Shown: positions 1-9,485, counted from the stretch's first letter. The stretch is 64,000 bases of DNA from Alphaproteobacteria bacterium (GCA_030425185.1 JAUIAU010000009.1:29589-93588); one strand, 5' to 3'. Notes: a model not told the origin generated them from the letters alone. A program made the numbers and translations.

Positions 1-278
1 AGCGGATTGCCGATGAACGTGGCGAGCAGCGCCGCGAGGATGTTGGCCCGCAGCACCCAGGCGACCGCCGCAGCGGCAAGGAAGTGGAACCCGAAGAGCG
101 GCGTGAAACTGACGAAGACACCGGCGAAGATCCCGCGCGCGACGCGATGCGGCGGGTCGGGCAAGCGGCGCAGCCGGTGGCGGACATAGGTGAAGGCACG
201 CGTCCACCCGCCCCGAGGCCAGAACGCCTCCTGGATCATGCGCCAGATCGGCCGCCGGTCCCGCCTCTTGAAGACCAC
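1..278 (-). CDS. DUF2062 domain protein (3' part missing, cut by window edge)
   Basis: The N-terminal 92 codons of a small membrane protein run off the left edge. A GTG start at 278 is preceded by a purine-rich GGAAAGGGG ribosome site. The visible part has a basic N-terminus followed by a hydrophobic stretch with the motifs FTPLFGFHF and LLATFIGNPL, which are typical of DUF2062 proteins. It lies 26 bases downstream of the spoT/relA gene on the same strand, so it is probably the third gene of an rpoZ-spoT-DUF2062 operon, an order I associate with Rhodobacterales. The biochemical function of DUF2062 is not known; it is predicted to sit in the inner membrane. Family assignment is fairly sure; length and C-terminus cannot be judged. 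Confidence 0.75.
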   Translation of the reverse strand, partial: MVFKRRDRRPIWRMIQEAFWPRGGWTRAFTYVRHRLRRLPDPPHRVARGIFAGVFVSFTPLFGFHFLAAAAVAWVLRANILAALLATFIGNP

Positions 279-304
279 GCTGCCCCTTTCCGTTGCGCCC
301 GGCC

Positions 305-2428
305 TCAGACCGGGGCGCGGCTTGTGTCCTTGTAACGCGCCAGTTCGGCGACATCGCTGTCCGCCTGAACCGCTGTCATCACCCGGTGCAGATGCTCGAC
401 GTCGCGCACCTCCACGGTTACAAGCAGCCGGTAGAAGTCAGGCTTGGTATCGACGAACTTCAGGTCCGAGATATTGGCGCGCTGCTCGCCGATCAATGTG
501 CAGATTCGTCCCAGCACACCAGGATCGTTGCCGATCGTCACGTTGACCGTCACGGCATGAACGGCCGCGTGCTTGCCGGGCTGCCAGTGCAGGTCCACCC
601 AGCGGGACGGCGTGCTTTCGAATTCCGCCAGCGAGTCGCAGTCGATCGTGTGGACCACGACCCCCTGCCCCCGGTAGGTAATGCCGACGATCCGCTCGCC
701 CGGCACGGGCTGGCAGCACTCGCCCCGACGGTAGTGCTGGTTCGGATCGAGACCGAGAACCGCCCGATCCGCGTCGATCACTTCACCTTCCTGCCCGGTG
801 AGATCGGGATAGAGCGCGTGCAGGACGGCCCCCGTCGTCAGCTCGGCCGAGCCCAGACGCTCGAGGAGCGTGCTGCGGTCCCCCGCCCCCAGCATGGTCG
901 CCGCGGTCTGGAGCGCCTTGTCGGTGGCACGCTTGCCGACATGCTCGAACGCCTGCCTTGCCAGTTCGTGTCCGAGCTTGATGAAGCGGGCGCGGTCTTC
1001 TTCGCGCAGGCTGCGCCGGATCGCGGCCTTGGCCCGGCCGGTCGTGACAATATCGAGCCACGTCGCCTGCGGGCGCTGGCCCTCGGCCGTGATGATCTCG
1101 ACCGACTGGCCGTTGCGGAGACGGGTCCAGAGCGGCACGCGCACGCCGTCCACCTTGGCGCTGACGCAACTGTCGCCGATCCGGGTGTGGATCGCGTAGG
1201 CGTAGTCCAGCGGCGTCGCCCCCTTCGGCAGCTTCACCACTTCGCCCTTGGGGGTGAAGCAGAACACCTGGTCCGAGTACATCTCGAGCTTCACGTGCTC
1301 GAGGAACTCCTCGTGATCGCCCGCCTCGTCGATGCGGTCCGCGACGCTGGCCAGCCACTCGGCCGGGTCGACGGCAAACGGGTTCTGCACCTTGATCCCG
1401 TCGCGGTAGGCCCAGTGGGCGGCGACACCAGATTCGGCCACCTCGTGCATCTGCCGGGTCCGGATCTGGATCTCGACACGTTTGCCGTCGCGGCCCGAGA
1501 CGGTGGTATGGATCGACCGGTAGCCGTTGGACTTGGGCTGGCTGATGTAGTCCTTGAACCGTCCCGGGACGGCCCGCCAGCGCTGGTGGACGGCCCCGAG
1601 GACGGCGTAGCAGTCATCCTCGGTCCCGGTGATCACGCGAAAGCCGTAGATGTCCGAGAGCCGGGAAAAGCTTTCTTCCTTCTGCTCCATCTTGCGCCAG
1701 ATCGAGTAGGGCTTCTTGGCCCGTCCATAGACGGTGGCCGCGATATCCTTTGCCGCGAGTTCCTTCTCGATGTCGGTCGAGATCTTCCGGATCACGTCGC
1801 CCGACTCGCGCTGGAGCGCCACGAAGCGGCGCATGATCGACGAGCGCGCTTCGGGGTTCAGCACCCGGAACGAGAGGTCCTCGAGTTCCTCGCGCATCCA
1901 CTGCATCCCCATGCGGCCGGCCAGCGGCGCATAGATCTCCATCGTCTCGCGCGCCTTCTTGACCTGCTTGTCGGGGCGCATGTGGCGGATGGTGCGCATG
2001 TTGTGCAGCCGGTCGCCCAGCTTCACGAGGATCACGCGGATGTCCTTCGACATCGCGATGAACAGCTTGCGGAAGTTCTCGGCCTGCTTGGTCTCGTGGC
2101 TGGACAGCTGCAGGTTGGTCAGGTTGGTGACGCCGTTGACCAGTTCCGCGACCTCGGGTCCGAATTTCTCGCGGATGTCGGAGTAGGTCGAGCCGGTGTC
2201 TTCCAGCGTGTCGTGCAGGAGGGCGGTGATCAGCGTCGCATCGTCGAGCCGCTGCTCGCTCAGGATGGCGGCGACGGCGACGGGGTGCGTGAAGTAGTCC
2301 TCGCCCGAGTGCCGCTTCTGGCCCTCGTGCGCCCGGCGGCCATAGTGATAGGCCGCCGCGATCTTGTCGAAGTCTGCGTTCGGATTGTAGGCGCGAACGA
2401 GCGTCAGAAGATCCTGAAGGTCGATCAT
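305..2428 (-). CDS. spoT: Bifunctional (p)ppGpp synthetase/hydrolase (Rel/SpoT family)
   Basis: The 707-residue product has the full-length RSH layout. An N-terminal HD hydrolase domain carries His34, His48, the His72-Asp73 pair and the following Glu-Asp. The synthetase domain has RFKD at about 290-293 followed by the NGYRSIHT motif. A TGS domain lies near 390-450 and an ACT domain at the C-terminus. RxKD rather than ExDD is the form found in bifunctional Rel/SpoT enzymes, and the HD residues are intact, so both making and degrading (p)ppGpp are expected. It acts in the cytosol in the stringent response. It lies 28 bases after rpoZ on the same strand and is probably co-transcribed from the promoter upstream of rpoZ. 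In alphaproteobacteria it is usually the only long RSH enzyme and is called either rel or spoT. Confidence 0.95.
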   Translation of the reverse strand: MIDLQDLLTLVRAYNPNADFDKIAAAYHYGRRAHEGQKRHSGEDYFTHPVAVAAILSEQRLDDATLITALLHDTLEDTGSTYSDIREKFGPEVAELVNGVTNLTNLQLSSHETKQAENFRKLFIAMSKDIRVILVKLGDRLHNMRTIRHMRPDKQVKKARETMEIYAPLAGRMGMQWMREELEDLSFRVLNPEARSSIMRRFVALQRESGDVIRKISTDIEKELAAKDIAATVYGRAKKPYSIWRKMEQKEESFSRLSDIYGFRVITGTEDDCYAVLGAVHQRWRAVPGRFKDYISQPKSNGYRSIHTTVSGRDGKRVEIQIRTRQMHEVAESGVAAHWAYRDGIKVQNPFAVDPAEWLASVADRIDEAGDHEEFLEHVKLEMYSDQVFCFTPKGEVVKLPKGATPLDYAYAIHTRIGDSCVSAKVDGVRVPLWTRLRNGQSVEIITAEGQRPQATWLDIVTTGRAKAAIRRSLREEDRARFIKLGHELARQAFEHVGKRATDKALQTAATMLGAGDRSTLLERLGSAELTTGAVLHALYPDLTGQEGEVIDADRAVLGLDPNQHYRRGECCQPVPGERIVGITYRGQGVVVHTIDCDSLAEFESTPSRWVDLHWQPGKHAAVHAVTVNVTIGNDPGVLGRICTLIGEQRANISDLKFVDTKPDFYRLLVTVEVRDVEHLHRVMTAVQADSDVAELARYKDTSRAPV

Positions 2429-2456
2429 GCTCGCGCGCGGGCTCCGGGGATGGGCG

Positions 2457-2813
2457 TCAGCCCTGACCCTGCGCCTCCATCAGCGCGCGGAGCATCTTTT
2501 CCTCGTTGAGGTCGTCTTCCGCCGGACGATCGGCCGAGCTGCCTTCCATGAGCAGCGCCATGCTGTCCTCTTCCGGCTCGTCGACCTCGATCTGGGTCTG
2601 GTGGCTCTCGATCATCCGCTCGCGCAGGGCGTCGGCCGACTGGGTTTCCTCGGCGATCTCGCGCAGGCTCACGACCGGGTTCTTGTCGTTGTCGCGGTCG
2701 ATGGTCAGCGCGCTGCCCGAAGCGATCTCGCGCGCCCGGTGCGCCGCCAGCAGAACCAGCTCGAACCGGTTCGGGACCTTGTCAACGCAATCTTCGACCG
2801 TCACGCGGGCCAT
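2457..2813 (-). CDS. rpoZ: DNA-directed RNA polymerase omega subunit
   Basis: This 118-residue protein begins [20 protein letters not shown] and continues with AAHRAREI, the conserved omega core that binds the C-terminal tail of beta-prime and helps RNA polymerase assembly. The acidic C-terminal extension after about residue 75 is typical of alphaproteobacterial omega. It is directly upstream of the (p)ppGpp synthetase gene; omega forms part of a ppGpp binding site on RNA polymerase in E. coli, so the pairing makes functional sense. A plausible sigma-70 promoter lies 36-64 bases upstream. Confidence 0.95.
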   Translation of the reverse strand: MARVTVEDCVDKVPNRFELVLLAAHRAREIASGSALTIDRDNDKNPVVSLREIAEETQSADALRERMIESHQTQIEVDEPEEDSMALLMEGSSADRPAEDDLNEEKMLRALMEAQGQG

Positions 2814-2848
2814 GAGCTTCTCCAGTCCGTTCTTGGATTGAGGCCCTG

Positions 2849-2877
2849 CACATAAGCCCTCGGAAAAGCCTTGACAA
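2849..2877 (-). promoter_or_regulatory. Predicted sigma-70 promoter of rpoZ-spoT
   Basis: On the minus strand TTGTCA (2877-2872) is separated by exactly 17 bases from TATGTG (2854-2849). The -35 matches consensus at five of six positions; the -10 is weaker. It lies between folK and rpoZ and would give a short leader before the rpoZ ATG at 2813. It is based on pattern only. Confidence 0.45.
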
Positions 2878-2903
2878 GGACAATCCTGCGCGCTCCGCGC
2901 ACC

Positions 2904-3524
2904 TCAGACCCTCTGATCCAGTGCAATCACGGATTGCCGGTCCGCCTCGGGCAGGGCCGCGACCATTTCCGCCACGCTCTGGCCGGTCACGGGGTGATGC
3001 CAGTCCGGCACCGCGTCAGCGAGCGGAATCAACACGAAAGCCCTGTCCTGCACGCGCGGATGCGGCAGGATCAGGCGATCCGGGACACGGCTGCCCTGCG
3101 CATCCGGCGGCAGCGCGCGCCATTCCGCGTGCGTGTCCGCGTCCGGCAGGATCACGTCGCCAAGCGCGATGAGGTCGAGATCGAGCGACCGCGGCCCCCA
3201 GCGCTGATCCCGGACCCGTCCGAAGGCGGCCTCGATCTCGTGCAGGAGTGTCAGAACGGTCGCGGGGGCCAAGGCCGTCCAGACCTGCACCACGGCATTG
3301 GCAAAGTCCGGGCCGGAGCCCGGCGGGAAGGCCTCCGTGCGGTAGAGGTAACTGCGGGCGGTCACCTCGACACCCCTATCCGAAAGGGTAGCGACGGCGG
3401 CGCGCAGGGTCTCGGCAGGGGACCGCCCGTCCAGCGGCAGGTTGCCGCCCAATGCGACGATGCCGTTGCGGAAGGACCCGTGAGGGGTGTCGTCACCCCT
3501 TGCGTTGTCACCAATCGGTTGCAA
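2904..3524 (-). CDS. folK: 2-amino-4-hydroxy-6-hydroxymethyldihydropteridine pyrophosphokinase
   Basis: This HPPK enzyme transfers pyrophosphate from ATP to the hydroxymethyl-dihydropterin in folate biosynthesis. The 206-residue sequence contains IVALGGNL near residue 22, the signature WGPRSLDLDLI around 109-119 with the two Mg-binding aspartates (115 and 117), and LILPHPRVQDRAFVL. The start is TTG at 3524, preceded by AGGAG about 11 bases upstream. No in-frame ATG exists before the conserved core, so the rare start is likely real. It is divergent from the NYN-domain gene, with only about 70 bases between them. Confidence 0.9.
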   Translation of the reverse strand: MQPIGDNARGDDTPHGSFRNGIVALGGNLPLDGRSPAETLRAAVATLSDRGVEVTARSYLYRTEAFPPGSGPDFANAVVQVWTALAPATVLTLLHEIEAAFGRVRDQRWGPRSLDLDLIALGDVILPDADTHAEWRALPPDAQGSRVPDRLILPHPRVQDRAFVLIPLADAVPDWHHPVTGQSVAEMVAALPEADRQSVIALDQRV

Positions 3525-3594
3525 TTTACGACCCGCTCCTATCCAAGTGGCCTGGGCGTATGCACGAGGCGCCCGCGCTTTAATGAGACTTGAT

Positions 3595-4158
3595 ATGTTT
3601 TACAAGGACGACAGGCTTGCCCTGTTCATTGACGGGTCCAACCTCTACGCGGCCGCAAAGGCGCTCGGGTTCGACATCGACTACAAGCTTCTGAGGCAGG
3701 AGTTTGCCCGCCGAGGAAAACTGATCCGCGCCTTCTACTACACGGCCCTTCTGGAGAACGAGGAATACTCTCCGATCCGGCCGCTGGTGGACTGGCTGCA
3801 CTACAACGGCTTCGCGATGGTCACCAAGCCCGCGCGCGAGTTCACCGACAGCCAGGGACGCCGCAAGGTAAAGGGCAACATGGACATCGAGCTTGCCGTC
3901 GATGCCCTCGAACTGGCGCCGCATATCGATCACGCGGTGCTGTTCTCCGGCGACGGCGATTTCAAGGTTCTGGTGGAAGCGTTGCAGCGCAAGGGCGTCC
4001 GGGTCTCGGTCGTTTCGACCATCCGGGCCCAGCCGCCGATGATCTCGGACGAGTTGCGGCGGCAGGCCGACAACTTCATCGAGCTGGACGAGCTGAAGAG
4101 CTTCATCGGACGCCCGCCGCGCGAACCCCGCGAGGACGAAGCGACCGACGCGAAGTAG
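3595..4158 (+). CDS. NYN domain protein (LabA/DUF88 family, putative RNase)
   Basis: The 187-residue product (from 3595) begins MFYKDDRLALFIDGSNLYAA, the N-terminal strand of the NYN/PIN-like fold with its first catalytic aspartate. Further acidic clusters are present, KGNMDIELAVD in the middle and LFSGDGDF later, so the metal site looks complete. NYN proteins are predicted metal-dependent ribonucleases; the close LabA/DUF88 relatives in alphaproteobacteria are not well characterised. The start at 3595 gives the N-terminus I expect for relatives; an ATG at 3583 in the same frame is possible. It is divergent from folK and followed about 60 bases later by ispH on the same strand. Substrate unknown. 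Confidence 0.8.
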   Translation: MFYKDDRLALFIDGSNLYAAAKALGFDIDYKLLRQEFARRGKLIRAFYYTALLENEEYSPIRPLVDWLHYNGFAMVTKPAREFTDSQGRRKVKGNMDIELAVDALELAPHIDHAVLFSGDGDFKVLVEALQRKGVRVSVVSTIRAQPPMISDELRRQADNFIELDELKSFIGRPPREPREDEATDAK

Positions 4159-4218
4159 CACGCCCGCTTTACGCAGGCAGGCGCAGGGCCTAAGTCTGGG
4201 GCAACGAAAGGTGTGCCC

Positions 4219-5178
4219 ATGACCGAAGCCCCGCGCCCCCCGCTCACGCTCTATCTCGCGGCTCCGCGCGGCTTCTGCGCCGGGGTGGACCGGGCCATCA
4301 AGATCGTCGAGATGGCGCTCCAGAAATGGGGTGCCCCGGTCTACGTGCGCCACGAGATCGTCCACAACAAATACGTCGTGGACGGGTTGCGGGCGCAGGG
4401 GGCCGTTTTCGTCAAGGAACTGGACGAGGTGCCGGGCGACCGCCCGGTGATCTTCTCGGCGCATGGCGTTCCGAAATCGGTGCCCGCCGCAGCGCAGGCG
4501 CGCGCGATGATCTTCGTCGACGCGACCTGCCCCCTCGTCTCGAAGGTCCATATCGAGGCCGAGCGTCATCACCAGAACGGCTTGCAGATGGTCATGATCG
4601 GCCATGCCGGCCACCCCGAGACGATCGGCACCATGGGGCAGCTCCCGCCGGGCGAGGTGCTGCTGGTGGAAACCGCCGAGGATGTCGCGGGCCTGGAGGT
4701 GCGCGATCCCGGGCGCCTCGCCTTCATCACGCAGACCACGCTCTCGGTGGACGACACGGCGGGGATCGTCGAGGCGCTGAAGACCCGCTTCCCGGCCATC
4801 GTCGGTCCGCACAAGGAAGACATCTGCTACGCGACGACCAACCGGCAGGAAGCGGTCAAGGCCATGGCACCGAAAGCCGATGCGATGCTGGTGGTGGGCG
4901 CGCCGAACTCGTCCAACTCGAAACGGCTGGTCGAGGTCGGGCGCAAGGCCGGCTGCGCCTATGCCCAACTGGTGCAGCGCGCGACCGATATCGACTGGCG
5001 CGCCCTCGAGGGGATCGGCTCGATCGGCATCACGGCCGGGGCCTCGGCCCCCGAAGTTCTGATCGAGGAGGTCATCGACGCGTTCCGGCAGCGCTACGAC
5101 CTCACGGTCGAACTGGTCGAGACCGCCGTCGAGCGGGTCGAGTTCAAGGTGCCGCGCGTGCTGCGGGAACCGGCCTGA
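4219..5178 (+). CDS. ispH: 4-hydroxy-3-methylbut-2-enyl diphosphate reductase
   Basis: This is the last enzyme of the MEP isoprenoid pathway. It reduces HMBPP to IPP and DMAPP with a [4Fe-4S] cluster. The three cluster cysteines are visible in [11 protein letters not shown] near the N-terminus, [12 protein letters not shown] in the middle and [10 protein letters not shown] further on, each in the family context. The 319-residue length is normal for LytB/IspH. ATG 4219 has GAAAGG at about seven bases upstream; a GTG at 4213 is in frame but too close to that site. It is downstream of the NYN gene and upstream of a DUF3429 gene. Confidence 0.95.
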   Translation: MTEAPRPPLTLYLAAPRGFCAGVDRAIKIVEMALQKWGAPVYVRHEIVHNKYVVDGLRAQGAVFVKELDEVPGDRPVIFSAHGVPKSVPAAAQARAMIFVDATCPLVSKVHIEAERHHQNGLQMVMIGHAGHPETIGTMGQLPPGEVLLVETAEDVAGLEVRDPGRLAFITQTTLSVDDTAGIVEALKTRFPAIVGPHKEDICYATTNRQEAVKAMAPKADAMLVVGAPNSSNSKRLVEVGRKAGCAYAQLVQRATDIDWRALEGIGSIGITAGASAPEVLIEEVIDAFRQRYDLTVELVETAVERVEFKVPRVLREPA

Positions 5179-5227
5179 CGCGCTGCGCACCCTAGACGCC
5201 CGCGCCCGAGGCGCTAAACCTGCGCCC

Positions 5228-5683
5228 ATGTTTGACACGCCCATTCCCCGATCCGCCCTGCTCCTCGGCCTTGCCGGGGTCATCCCCTTTGCCTGGGGGG
5301 CGGCCACCGCCCTCAACCCCGAGCTGCAAGGCTGGGGCGTTCGCACGCTCGGGGCCCGGTTCGTCGGCCCCTACATCGGGCTGTTCTACGGGGCAATCAT
5401 CCTCGCGTTCATGTCCGGCGTGCTGTGGGGCTTTGCCGCGCGGGCCGAGGGTCGCGGCGCGGCGACCGGCTACGCGCTGTCGGTGATCCCGGCGCTCTGG
5501 GCCTTCTTCTTCACCGGCGGCGGGCCGACCGGGGCGGCGATCTCGCTGATCGCCGGGTTCCTCGCGCTGCTCGCGCTGGACTTCCTGTTCTGGGCGCAGG
5601 GCCTCGCCCCCCGCTGGTGGATGGCGCTGCGGTTGCTGCTGACAAGCCTCGTGGTGGTGTGCCTGATCCCGGTCGCATGGTGA
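5228..5683 (+). CDS. DUF3429 family membrane protein
   Basis: This 151-residue protein has four or five hydrophobic segments covering almost its whole length. The segment around YIGLFYGAIILAFMSGVLWG is the hallmark of DUF3429. No enzymatic residues are evident and no function is established for the family; it is an inner-membrane protein. It begins a tight four-gene run with a methyltransferase, rnhA and a TRIC-like channel; its stop codon overlaps the next start within ATGGTGA. Confidence 0.75.
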   Translation: MFDTPIPRSALLLGLAGVIPFAWGAATALNPELQGWGVRTLGARFVGPYIGLFYGAIILAFMSGVLWGFAARAEGRGAATGYALSVIPALWAFFFTGGGPTGAAISLIAGFLALLALDFLFWAQGLAPRWWMALRLLLTSLVVVCLIPVAW

Positions 5684-6270
5684 GCGCGGATCCGCAGACG
5701 CTCGACGCCTACCGGGCGCGCGCCGAGGCCTATGCCGCGATCCCGCCTGCGCCGGAGCAGGACGCGGCGCTGGCGCGGTTCCTCGCGGATCTGCCAGAGG
5801 GCGGGCGGATCCTCGATCTCGGCTGCGGTCCGGGGCTCCAGGCGGCCGCGATGCAGGCAGCGGGCTTCGATGTCACGGGCCTCGACCCCCTGCCCGAGTT
5901 CGTCGCCGCGACCCGGTCGCGCGGTGTGCGGGCGCGGCTCGGGACCTTCACCGACCTGACCGAGGTCGCGGCCTATGACGGCATCCATGCGAGCTTCAGC
6001 CTGCTCCATGCCCCGCGGGCAGACATGCCGGGCCACCTCGCTCGCATCCGCACGGCCCTGACGCCCGGTGGACGTGTCTTCCTCGGGCTGAAACTGGGCA
6101 CCGGTGAAGGGCGCGATACCCTCGGGCGGTTCTATACCTACTATTCCGAGCCGGAACTGCGCCGCCTGCTGACCGACGCTGGCTTCACCGTCACCGGGGT
6201 GGAGCTCGGGCACGGCGCGGGTCTCGCCGGTACCGATGATCCCTTTATCCTGGTCTTTGCCCATGCCTGA
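5677..6270 (+). CDS. Class I SAM-dependent methyltransferase
   Basis: The 197-residue product (ATG 5677, overlapping the preceding gene by seven bases) has the class I signature [20 protein letters not shown] for SAM binding, then [10 protein letters not shown], where the acidic residue would contact the ribose. The C-terminal half ends in a [18 protein letters not shown] block typical of small-molecule methyltransferases. The substrate cannot be read from the sequence. Its stop overlaps the rnhA start by eight bases, which suggests translational coupling. A longer reading frame begins further upstream, but only this start follows the operon logic. Confidence 0.85.
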   Translation: MVSADPQTLDAYRARAEAYAAIPPAPEQDAALARFLADLPEGGRILDLGCGPGLQAAAMQAAGFDVTGLDPLPEFVAATRSRGVRARLGTFTDLTEVAAYDGIHASFSLLHAPRADMPGHLARIRTALTPGGRVFLGLKLGTGEGRDTLGRFYTYYSEPELRRLLTDAGFTVTGVELGHGAGLAGTDDPFILVFAHA

Positions 6271-6727
6271 TCTCTTTGCCTATACCGACGGAGCCTGCTC
6301 CGGAAACCCGGGACCCGGCGGCTGGGGCGCGCTGCTGGTGGCGCGGGAGGGTGATACCGTGGTGAAGGAGCGCGAGCTCAGCGGCGGCGAGGCGCTGACC
6401 ACCAACAACCGGATGGAACTGCTGGCCGCGATCCACGCGCTGGAGAGCCTCGCGCGGCCAAGCACGATCACAGTGGTCACCGACAGCGCCTACGTGAAGA
6501 ACGGCATCTCGTCCTGGATGCATGGCTGGAAACGCAACGGCTGGCGCACGGCGGACAAGAAGCCGGTCAAGAACGTTGAACTCTGGCAGCGGCTGGACGA
6601 GGCGCGGACGCGGCACGACGTGACGTGGAAATGGGTCAAGGGCCATGCCGGGCATCCCGAGAACGAGCGTGCCGACGCCCTGGCCCGGGCCGGCATGGCC
6701 CCCTTCAAGCCGGCCAAGAGCGGATGA
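6263..6727 (+). CDS. rnhA: Ribonuclease HI
   Basis: RNase HI cleaves the RNA strand of RNA:DNA hybrids in R-loops and primers. The 154-residue length is standard. The DEDD active site is visible: Asp in [16 protein letters not shown], Glu in [10 protein letters not shown], Asp in [10 protein letters not shown], and the final Asp in [10 protein letters not shown] after the loop histidine of [10 protein letters not shown]. The basic handle region ([20 protein letters not shown]) is present. ATG 6263 lies inside the end of the methyltransferase gene. Confidence 0.97.
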   Translation: MPDLFAYTDGACSGNPGPGGWGALLVAREGDTVVKERELSGGEALTTNNRMELLAAIHALESLARPSTITVVTDSAYVKNGISSWMHGWKRNGWRTADKKPVKNVELWQRLDEARTRHDVTWKWVKGHAGHPENERADALARAGMAPFKPAKSG

Positions 6728-7356
6728 GCCTGCTCGTCGCGCTCGATCTCGCGGCGGTGGTCGTCTTTGCGCTGACCGGGGCGCTGGTCGCATCGCGGGC
6801 CCAGCTCGACATCGTCGGCTTCGTGTTCGTGGCCAGCCTGACCGCGGTCGGGGGAGGAACGGTTCGCGACCTGTTGCTCGACCGGAACCCTGTGTTCTGG
6901 ATCGCCGAGCCGCGCACCGTGGGCGTCGCTGCGGCCGCCGCCGTGATCGTCTTCTTCACCGCGCACCTGCTGGAAAGCCGGTACAAGGTCATCGTCTGGC
7001 TGGACGCGCTGGCGCTGGCCATCGCGGTCTCGGCCGGGGTGGCCGCCGCGCAGGGTCTCGGGCAGGGACCGGCGATCACCGTCATCATGGGCATCGTGAC
7101 CGGCTGTCTCGGAGGGCTGATGCGCGACGTGGTCTGCAACGAGGTGCCGCTGGTTCTGAAACAGGGCGAACTCTACGTCACCGCCGCCCTCGCCGGGGCC
7201 GCGGCGGCCGTCCTCGCCCCGCTGATGACACCGCATCCACTGGCGCCTCTGGCGGCCTGCACGGTGCTGACCTTCGGCCTGCGCGCGGGATCGATCCTGT
7301 TCGGCTGGCGCCTGCCGGTCTACCGCCCGCGCCCGCCGCGCACGCCGGGCCGCTGA
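6724..7356 (+). CDS. TRIC cation channel family membrane protein (YadS/UPF0126-like)
   Basis: The 210-residue protein has about seven hydrophobic helices arranged as two repeats. The first has [21 protein letters not shown] and the second [19 protein letters not shown]; the glycine-rich GGGxxRD motifs are typical of the bacterial TRIC/UPF0126 family. Relatives are trimeric monovalent-cation channels, and some are linked to glycine transport; which applies here is unknown. The start overlaps the rnhA stop by ATGA. Confidence 0.8.
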   Translation: MSLLVALDLAAVVVFALTGALVASRAQLDIVGFVFVASLTAVGGGTVRDLLLDRNPVFWIAEPRTVGVAAAAAVIVFFTAHLLESRYKVIVWLDALALAIAVSAGVAAAQGLGQGPAITVIMGIVTGCLGGLMRDVVCNEVPLVLKQGELYVTAALAGAAAAVLAPLMTPHPLAPLAACTVLTFGLRAGSILFGWRLPVYRPRPPRTPGR

Positions 7357-7360
7357 CGCC

Positions 7361-7621
7361 TCACTTCCGCTTGCGCCGCGCCCGCTGCGCCGCCTCGGTC
7401 GGCACCAGGAGCAGCGCGCCTGCCCCGCCGATGATGGCGTCGAGGCCGGGCGATCCGAAGCTGAGGTGGAACATGACCCGCGCCATGAACAGCAGGATCA
7501 CCCCGCCCAGCGCGATGATGACTGAGGCAAGCACGCCGTTCCGCGTCAGTCCCCATTTCTCGGACAGCCAGCCGACGATGCCGCCGATCATCAGCGATCC
7601 GAAGAAGGCGAAGAATCCCAT
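7361..7621 (-). CDS. Small membrane protein, GlsB/YeaQ/YmgE-like
   Basis: An 86-residue protein beginning MGFFAFFGSLMIGGIVGWLS has three hydrophobic segments and a basic tail ending RARRKRK. The length, glycine-rich first helix and GIVGW motif suggest a transglycosylase-associated (GlsB/YeaQ/YmgE) type small membrane protein, although conservation of the rest is weak. It is convergent with the TRIC gene and follows fmt directly, with the two reading frames separated by one base. No activity can be assigned. Confidence 0.55.
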   Translation of the reverse strand: MGFFAFFGSLMIGGIVGWLSEKWGLTRNGVLASVIIALGGVILLFMARVMFHLSFGSPGLDAIIGGAGALLLVPTEAAQRARRKRK

Positions 7622-7622
7622 C

Positions 7623-8534
7623 TCAGGCGTCTCCCAGCAGGGTGCCCGCAGGCACGGGGGTTCCGCGCAGGAAGGGCTCAGCGTCCTGCGCGCCGCGCCC
7701 TTCGATCTGCACGGACAGGATCTCGATGGCGCCATCACCGCAGGCCACCGTCAAGCCCGACAACACCTCGCCCGCGGTGCCCTGCCCGTCGGCCAGCCGC
7801 GACCGCAGGAGCTTTAACCGTTTGCCGCCGAGCGTGGTCCAGGCCCCGGGAAACGGCGACAGGCCGCGGATTAGCCAATCCACCTCGGCCGCCGGGCGGG
7901 TCCAGTCGATCCGCGCCTCGGCCTTGTCGATCTTGGCGGCATAGGTGACGCCGTCTTCGGGCTGCGGCACGGCCTGCAGCGCACCGGCATCCGCGATGGC
8001 CGCGACGATCGCCTCGGCCCCCAGCGCCGACAGCCGGTCGTGCAGATCGCCCGTCGTCTCGGTCGCCCCGATCGCCGTGGTGCGGCGCAGCAGGACCGGC
8101 CCGGTGTCGAGCCCCGCCTCCATCTGCATGATGCAGACGCCGGTCTCGGCATCGCCCGCCATGATGGCCCGGTGGATCGGGGCCGCCCCGCGCCAGCGCG
8201 GCAGAAGGCTGGCATGGATGTTCCAGCAGCCGCGCGCGGGCGCGTCGAGCACCGCCTGCGGCAGGATCAGCCCGTAGGCCACCACAACCGCCAGCTCGGC
8301 CCCGAGCGCGGCGAAGGCCTCCTGCTCGGCCGTACCCTTCAGCGAGACCGGATGCCGGACCTCGATCCCCAGAGCCTCGGCCCTGGCATGCACGGGCGTG
8401 GGACGCGGCTTCTGGCCACGTCCCGCCTTGCGCGGGGGCTGGGTGTAGACACAGACGACCTCGTGCCCGGCCCCGACCAGCGCGTCGAGCGCGGGGACCG
8501 AGAACTCGGGCGTGCCCATGAAGACCAGCCGCAT
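7623..8534 (-). CDS. fmt: Methionyl-tRNA formyltransferase
   Basis: Fmt formylates initiator Met-tRNA using 10-formyl-THF. The 303-residue protein begins [19 protein letters not shown], contains the formyl-binding signature [20 protein letters not shown] with the catalytic Asn and His, and the Asp in [12 protein letters not shown]-terminal OB-like domain follows from about residue 205. It sits just downstream of three deformylase paralogues on the same strand, so enzymes that add and remove the N-formyl group are co-located. Confidence 0.95.
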   Translation of the reverse strand: MRLVFMGTPEFSVPALDALVGAGHEVVCVYTQPPRKAGRGQKPRPTPVHARAEALGIEVRHPVSLKGTAEQEAFAALGAELAVVVAYGLILPQAVLDAPARGCWNIHASLLPRWRGAAPIHRAIMAGDAETGVCIMQMEAGLDTGPVLLRRTTAIGATETTGDLHDRLSALGAEAIVAAIADAGALQAVPQPEDGVTYAAKIDKAEARIDWTRPAAEVDWLIRGLSPFPGAWTTLGGKRLKLLRSRLADGQGTAGEVLSGLTVACGDGAIEILSVQIEGRGAQDAEPFLRGTPVPAGTLLGDA

Positions 8535-8538
8535 CGCG

Positions 8539-9030
8539 CTACCCCGCCTTGGCCGCCCGGCGGAGCAGCATGTCGCGCTTCACCCGGCTCAGGTTGTCGA
8601 AGTACATCCGCCCGTTGAGGTGGTCGATCTGGTGCAGCAGGCTGATGCCCCAGAGCCCCTCGAACCGCTGGCGCACGCGGAACCCGTTGGCGTCGAGAAA
8701 GCTGGCCTCGACCCAGACCGGACGCGTGATCTCGGCGCTGACACCGGGCAGGCAGGGCGAGGCCTCGGTGCCCGGACGACGGTCGGGGGACAGCTCGATG
8801 ACCTCGGGATCCGCAATCCGGATGGCGCGTCCCCGGGTGTCCGAGGCATCGACCACCGCCAACCGGCGCATCACGCCGATCTGGGGCGCAGCGAGGCCGA
8901 CGCCGGGCATGGCATCCATCGTTGCAATCATGTCGTCCCAGATTGCGCGCACGTCGTCGTCGATCGTCCCGACCGGGGCTGCAGCCGTCCGCAAGCGCTT
9001 GTCGGGCCAGCGCAGGATGGGCTGGATCAT
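8539..9030 (-). CDS. Peptide deformylase-like protein with altered active site (HQIDH)
   Basis: This 163-residue paralogue has motif 1 intact ([10 protein letters not shown], about 43-52). Motif 2 is altered: EASPCLPG, with metal-ligand Cys93, in place of EGCLS. Motif 3 reads HQIDH (133-137) instead of HExDH. The metal ligands Cys93, His133 and His137 remain, but the catalytic glutamate is glutamine, so classical deformylase activity should be lost or strongly reduced. It is the last of three deformylase genes before fmt and overlaps the second by ATGA. Reading frame and length are intact, so it is a maintained gene, not an obvious pseudogene. Role unknown: a pseudoenzyme or a changed activity are both possible. 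Confidence 0.85.
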   Translation of the reverse strand: MIQPILRWPDKRLRTAAAPVGTIDDDVRAIWDDMIATMDAMPGVGLAAPQIGVMRRLAVVDASDTRGRAIRIADPEVIELSPDRRPGTEASPCLPGVSAEITRPVWVEASFLDANGFRVRQRFEGLWGISLLHQIDHLNGRMYFDNLSRVKRDMLLRRAAKAG

Positions 9031-9482
9031 GCCTCCGCCTCGCGGTCGATGCAGAGCACCCCGTCGAGATGGTCGGTCTCATGCTGGATGCAGATCGCCT
9101 CGAAGCCGTCGAACCGGGCTTCGTGCGCGGCTCCGCCGAGATCTTGCCAGCGTACCGTGACGGACGCGTCGCGTTCGACCTGCACCGTGCGGCCGGGGAT
9201 CGAGAGACAGGCCTCGGGTCCGGTCACGCGTCCCTCGCCCGCAACGATCTCGGGGTTCACGAAAACGCAGGGGCGGCGCGGTCCGTCCTTCCATGTCGCG
9301 TCCATCACGAACAGGCGCTGCGACACGCCCACTTGCGGCGCGGCAAGGCCGCGTCCCGGGGCCGCGTACATGGTGTCCAGCATCTCCTCGGCCAGCCGGG
9401 CGAGGGCCTCGTCGAAGCGCGCGACCGGGACGGCGACGGTGCGCAACACCGGGTCGGGATGCAGCACCACCGCGCGGGGCAT
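9027..9482 (-). CDS. Peptide deformylase paralogue (type EACLS/HETDH)
   Basis: This 151-residue protein has all three deformylase motifs: GRGLAAPQVG (43-52), EACLSIPG with Cys92 (Ala in place of the usual Gly), and HETDH (134-138) with both His ligands and the catalytic Glu. It should therefore be an active Fe or Zn deformylase that removes N-formyl from nascent peptides, or a relative acting on other formylated substrates. It lies between a canonical def (three bases upstream) and the glutamine-substituted paralogue (4-bp overlap). Confidence 0.88.
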   Translation of the reverse strand: MPRAVVLHPDPVLRTVAVPVARFDEALARLAEEMLDTMYAAPGRGLAAPQVGVSQRLFVMDATWKDGPRRPCVFVNPEIVAGEGRVTGPEACLSIPGRTVQVERDASVTVRWQDLGGAAHEARFDGFEAICIQHETDHLDGVLCIDREAEA

Positions 9483-9485
9483 GGC

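Noticed and set aside
293..2509. Long open frame (738 codons) on the plus strand opposite spoT
   Set aside because: It is an antisense shadow of the spoT codon pattern in GC-rich DNA. Its translation is Arg/Asp/His-rich with no family motif, while the minus strand encodes a complete RSH enzyme.
3580..5346. 588-codon minus-strand open frame covering ispH and the NYN gene
   Set aside because: It spans two recognised genes on the opposite strand and shows no family motif.
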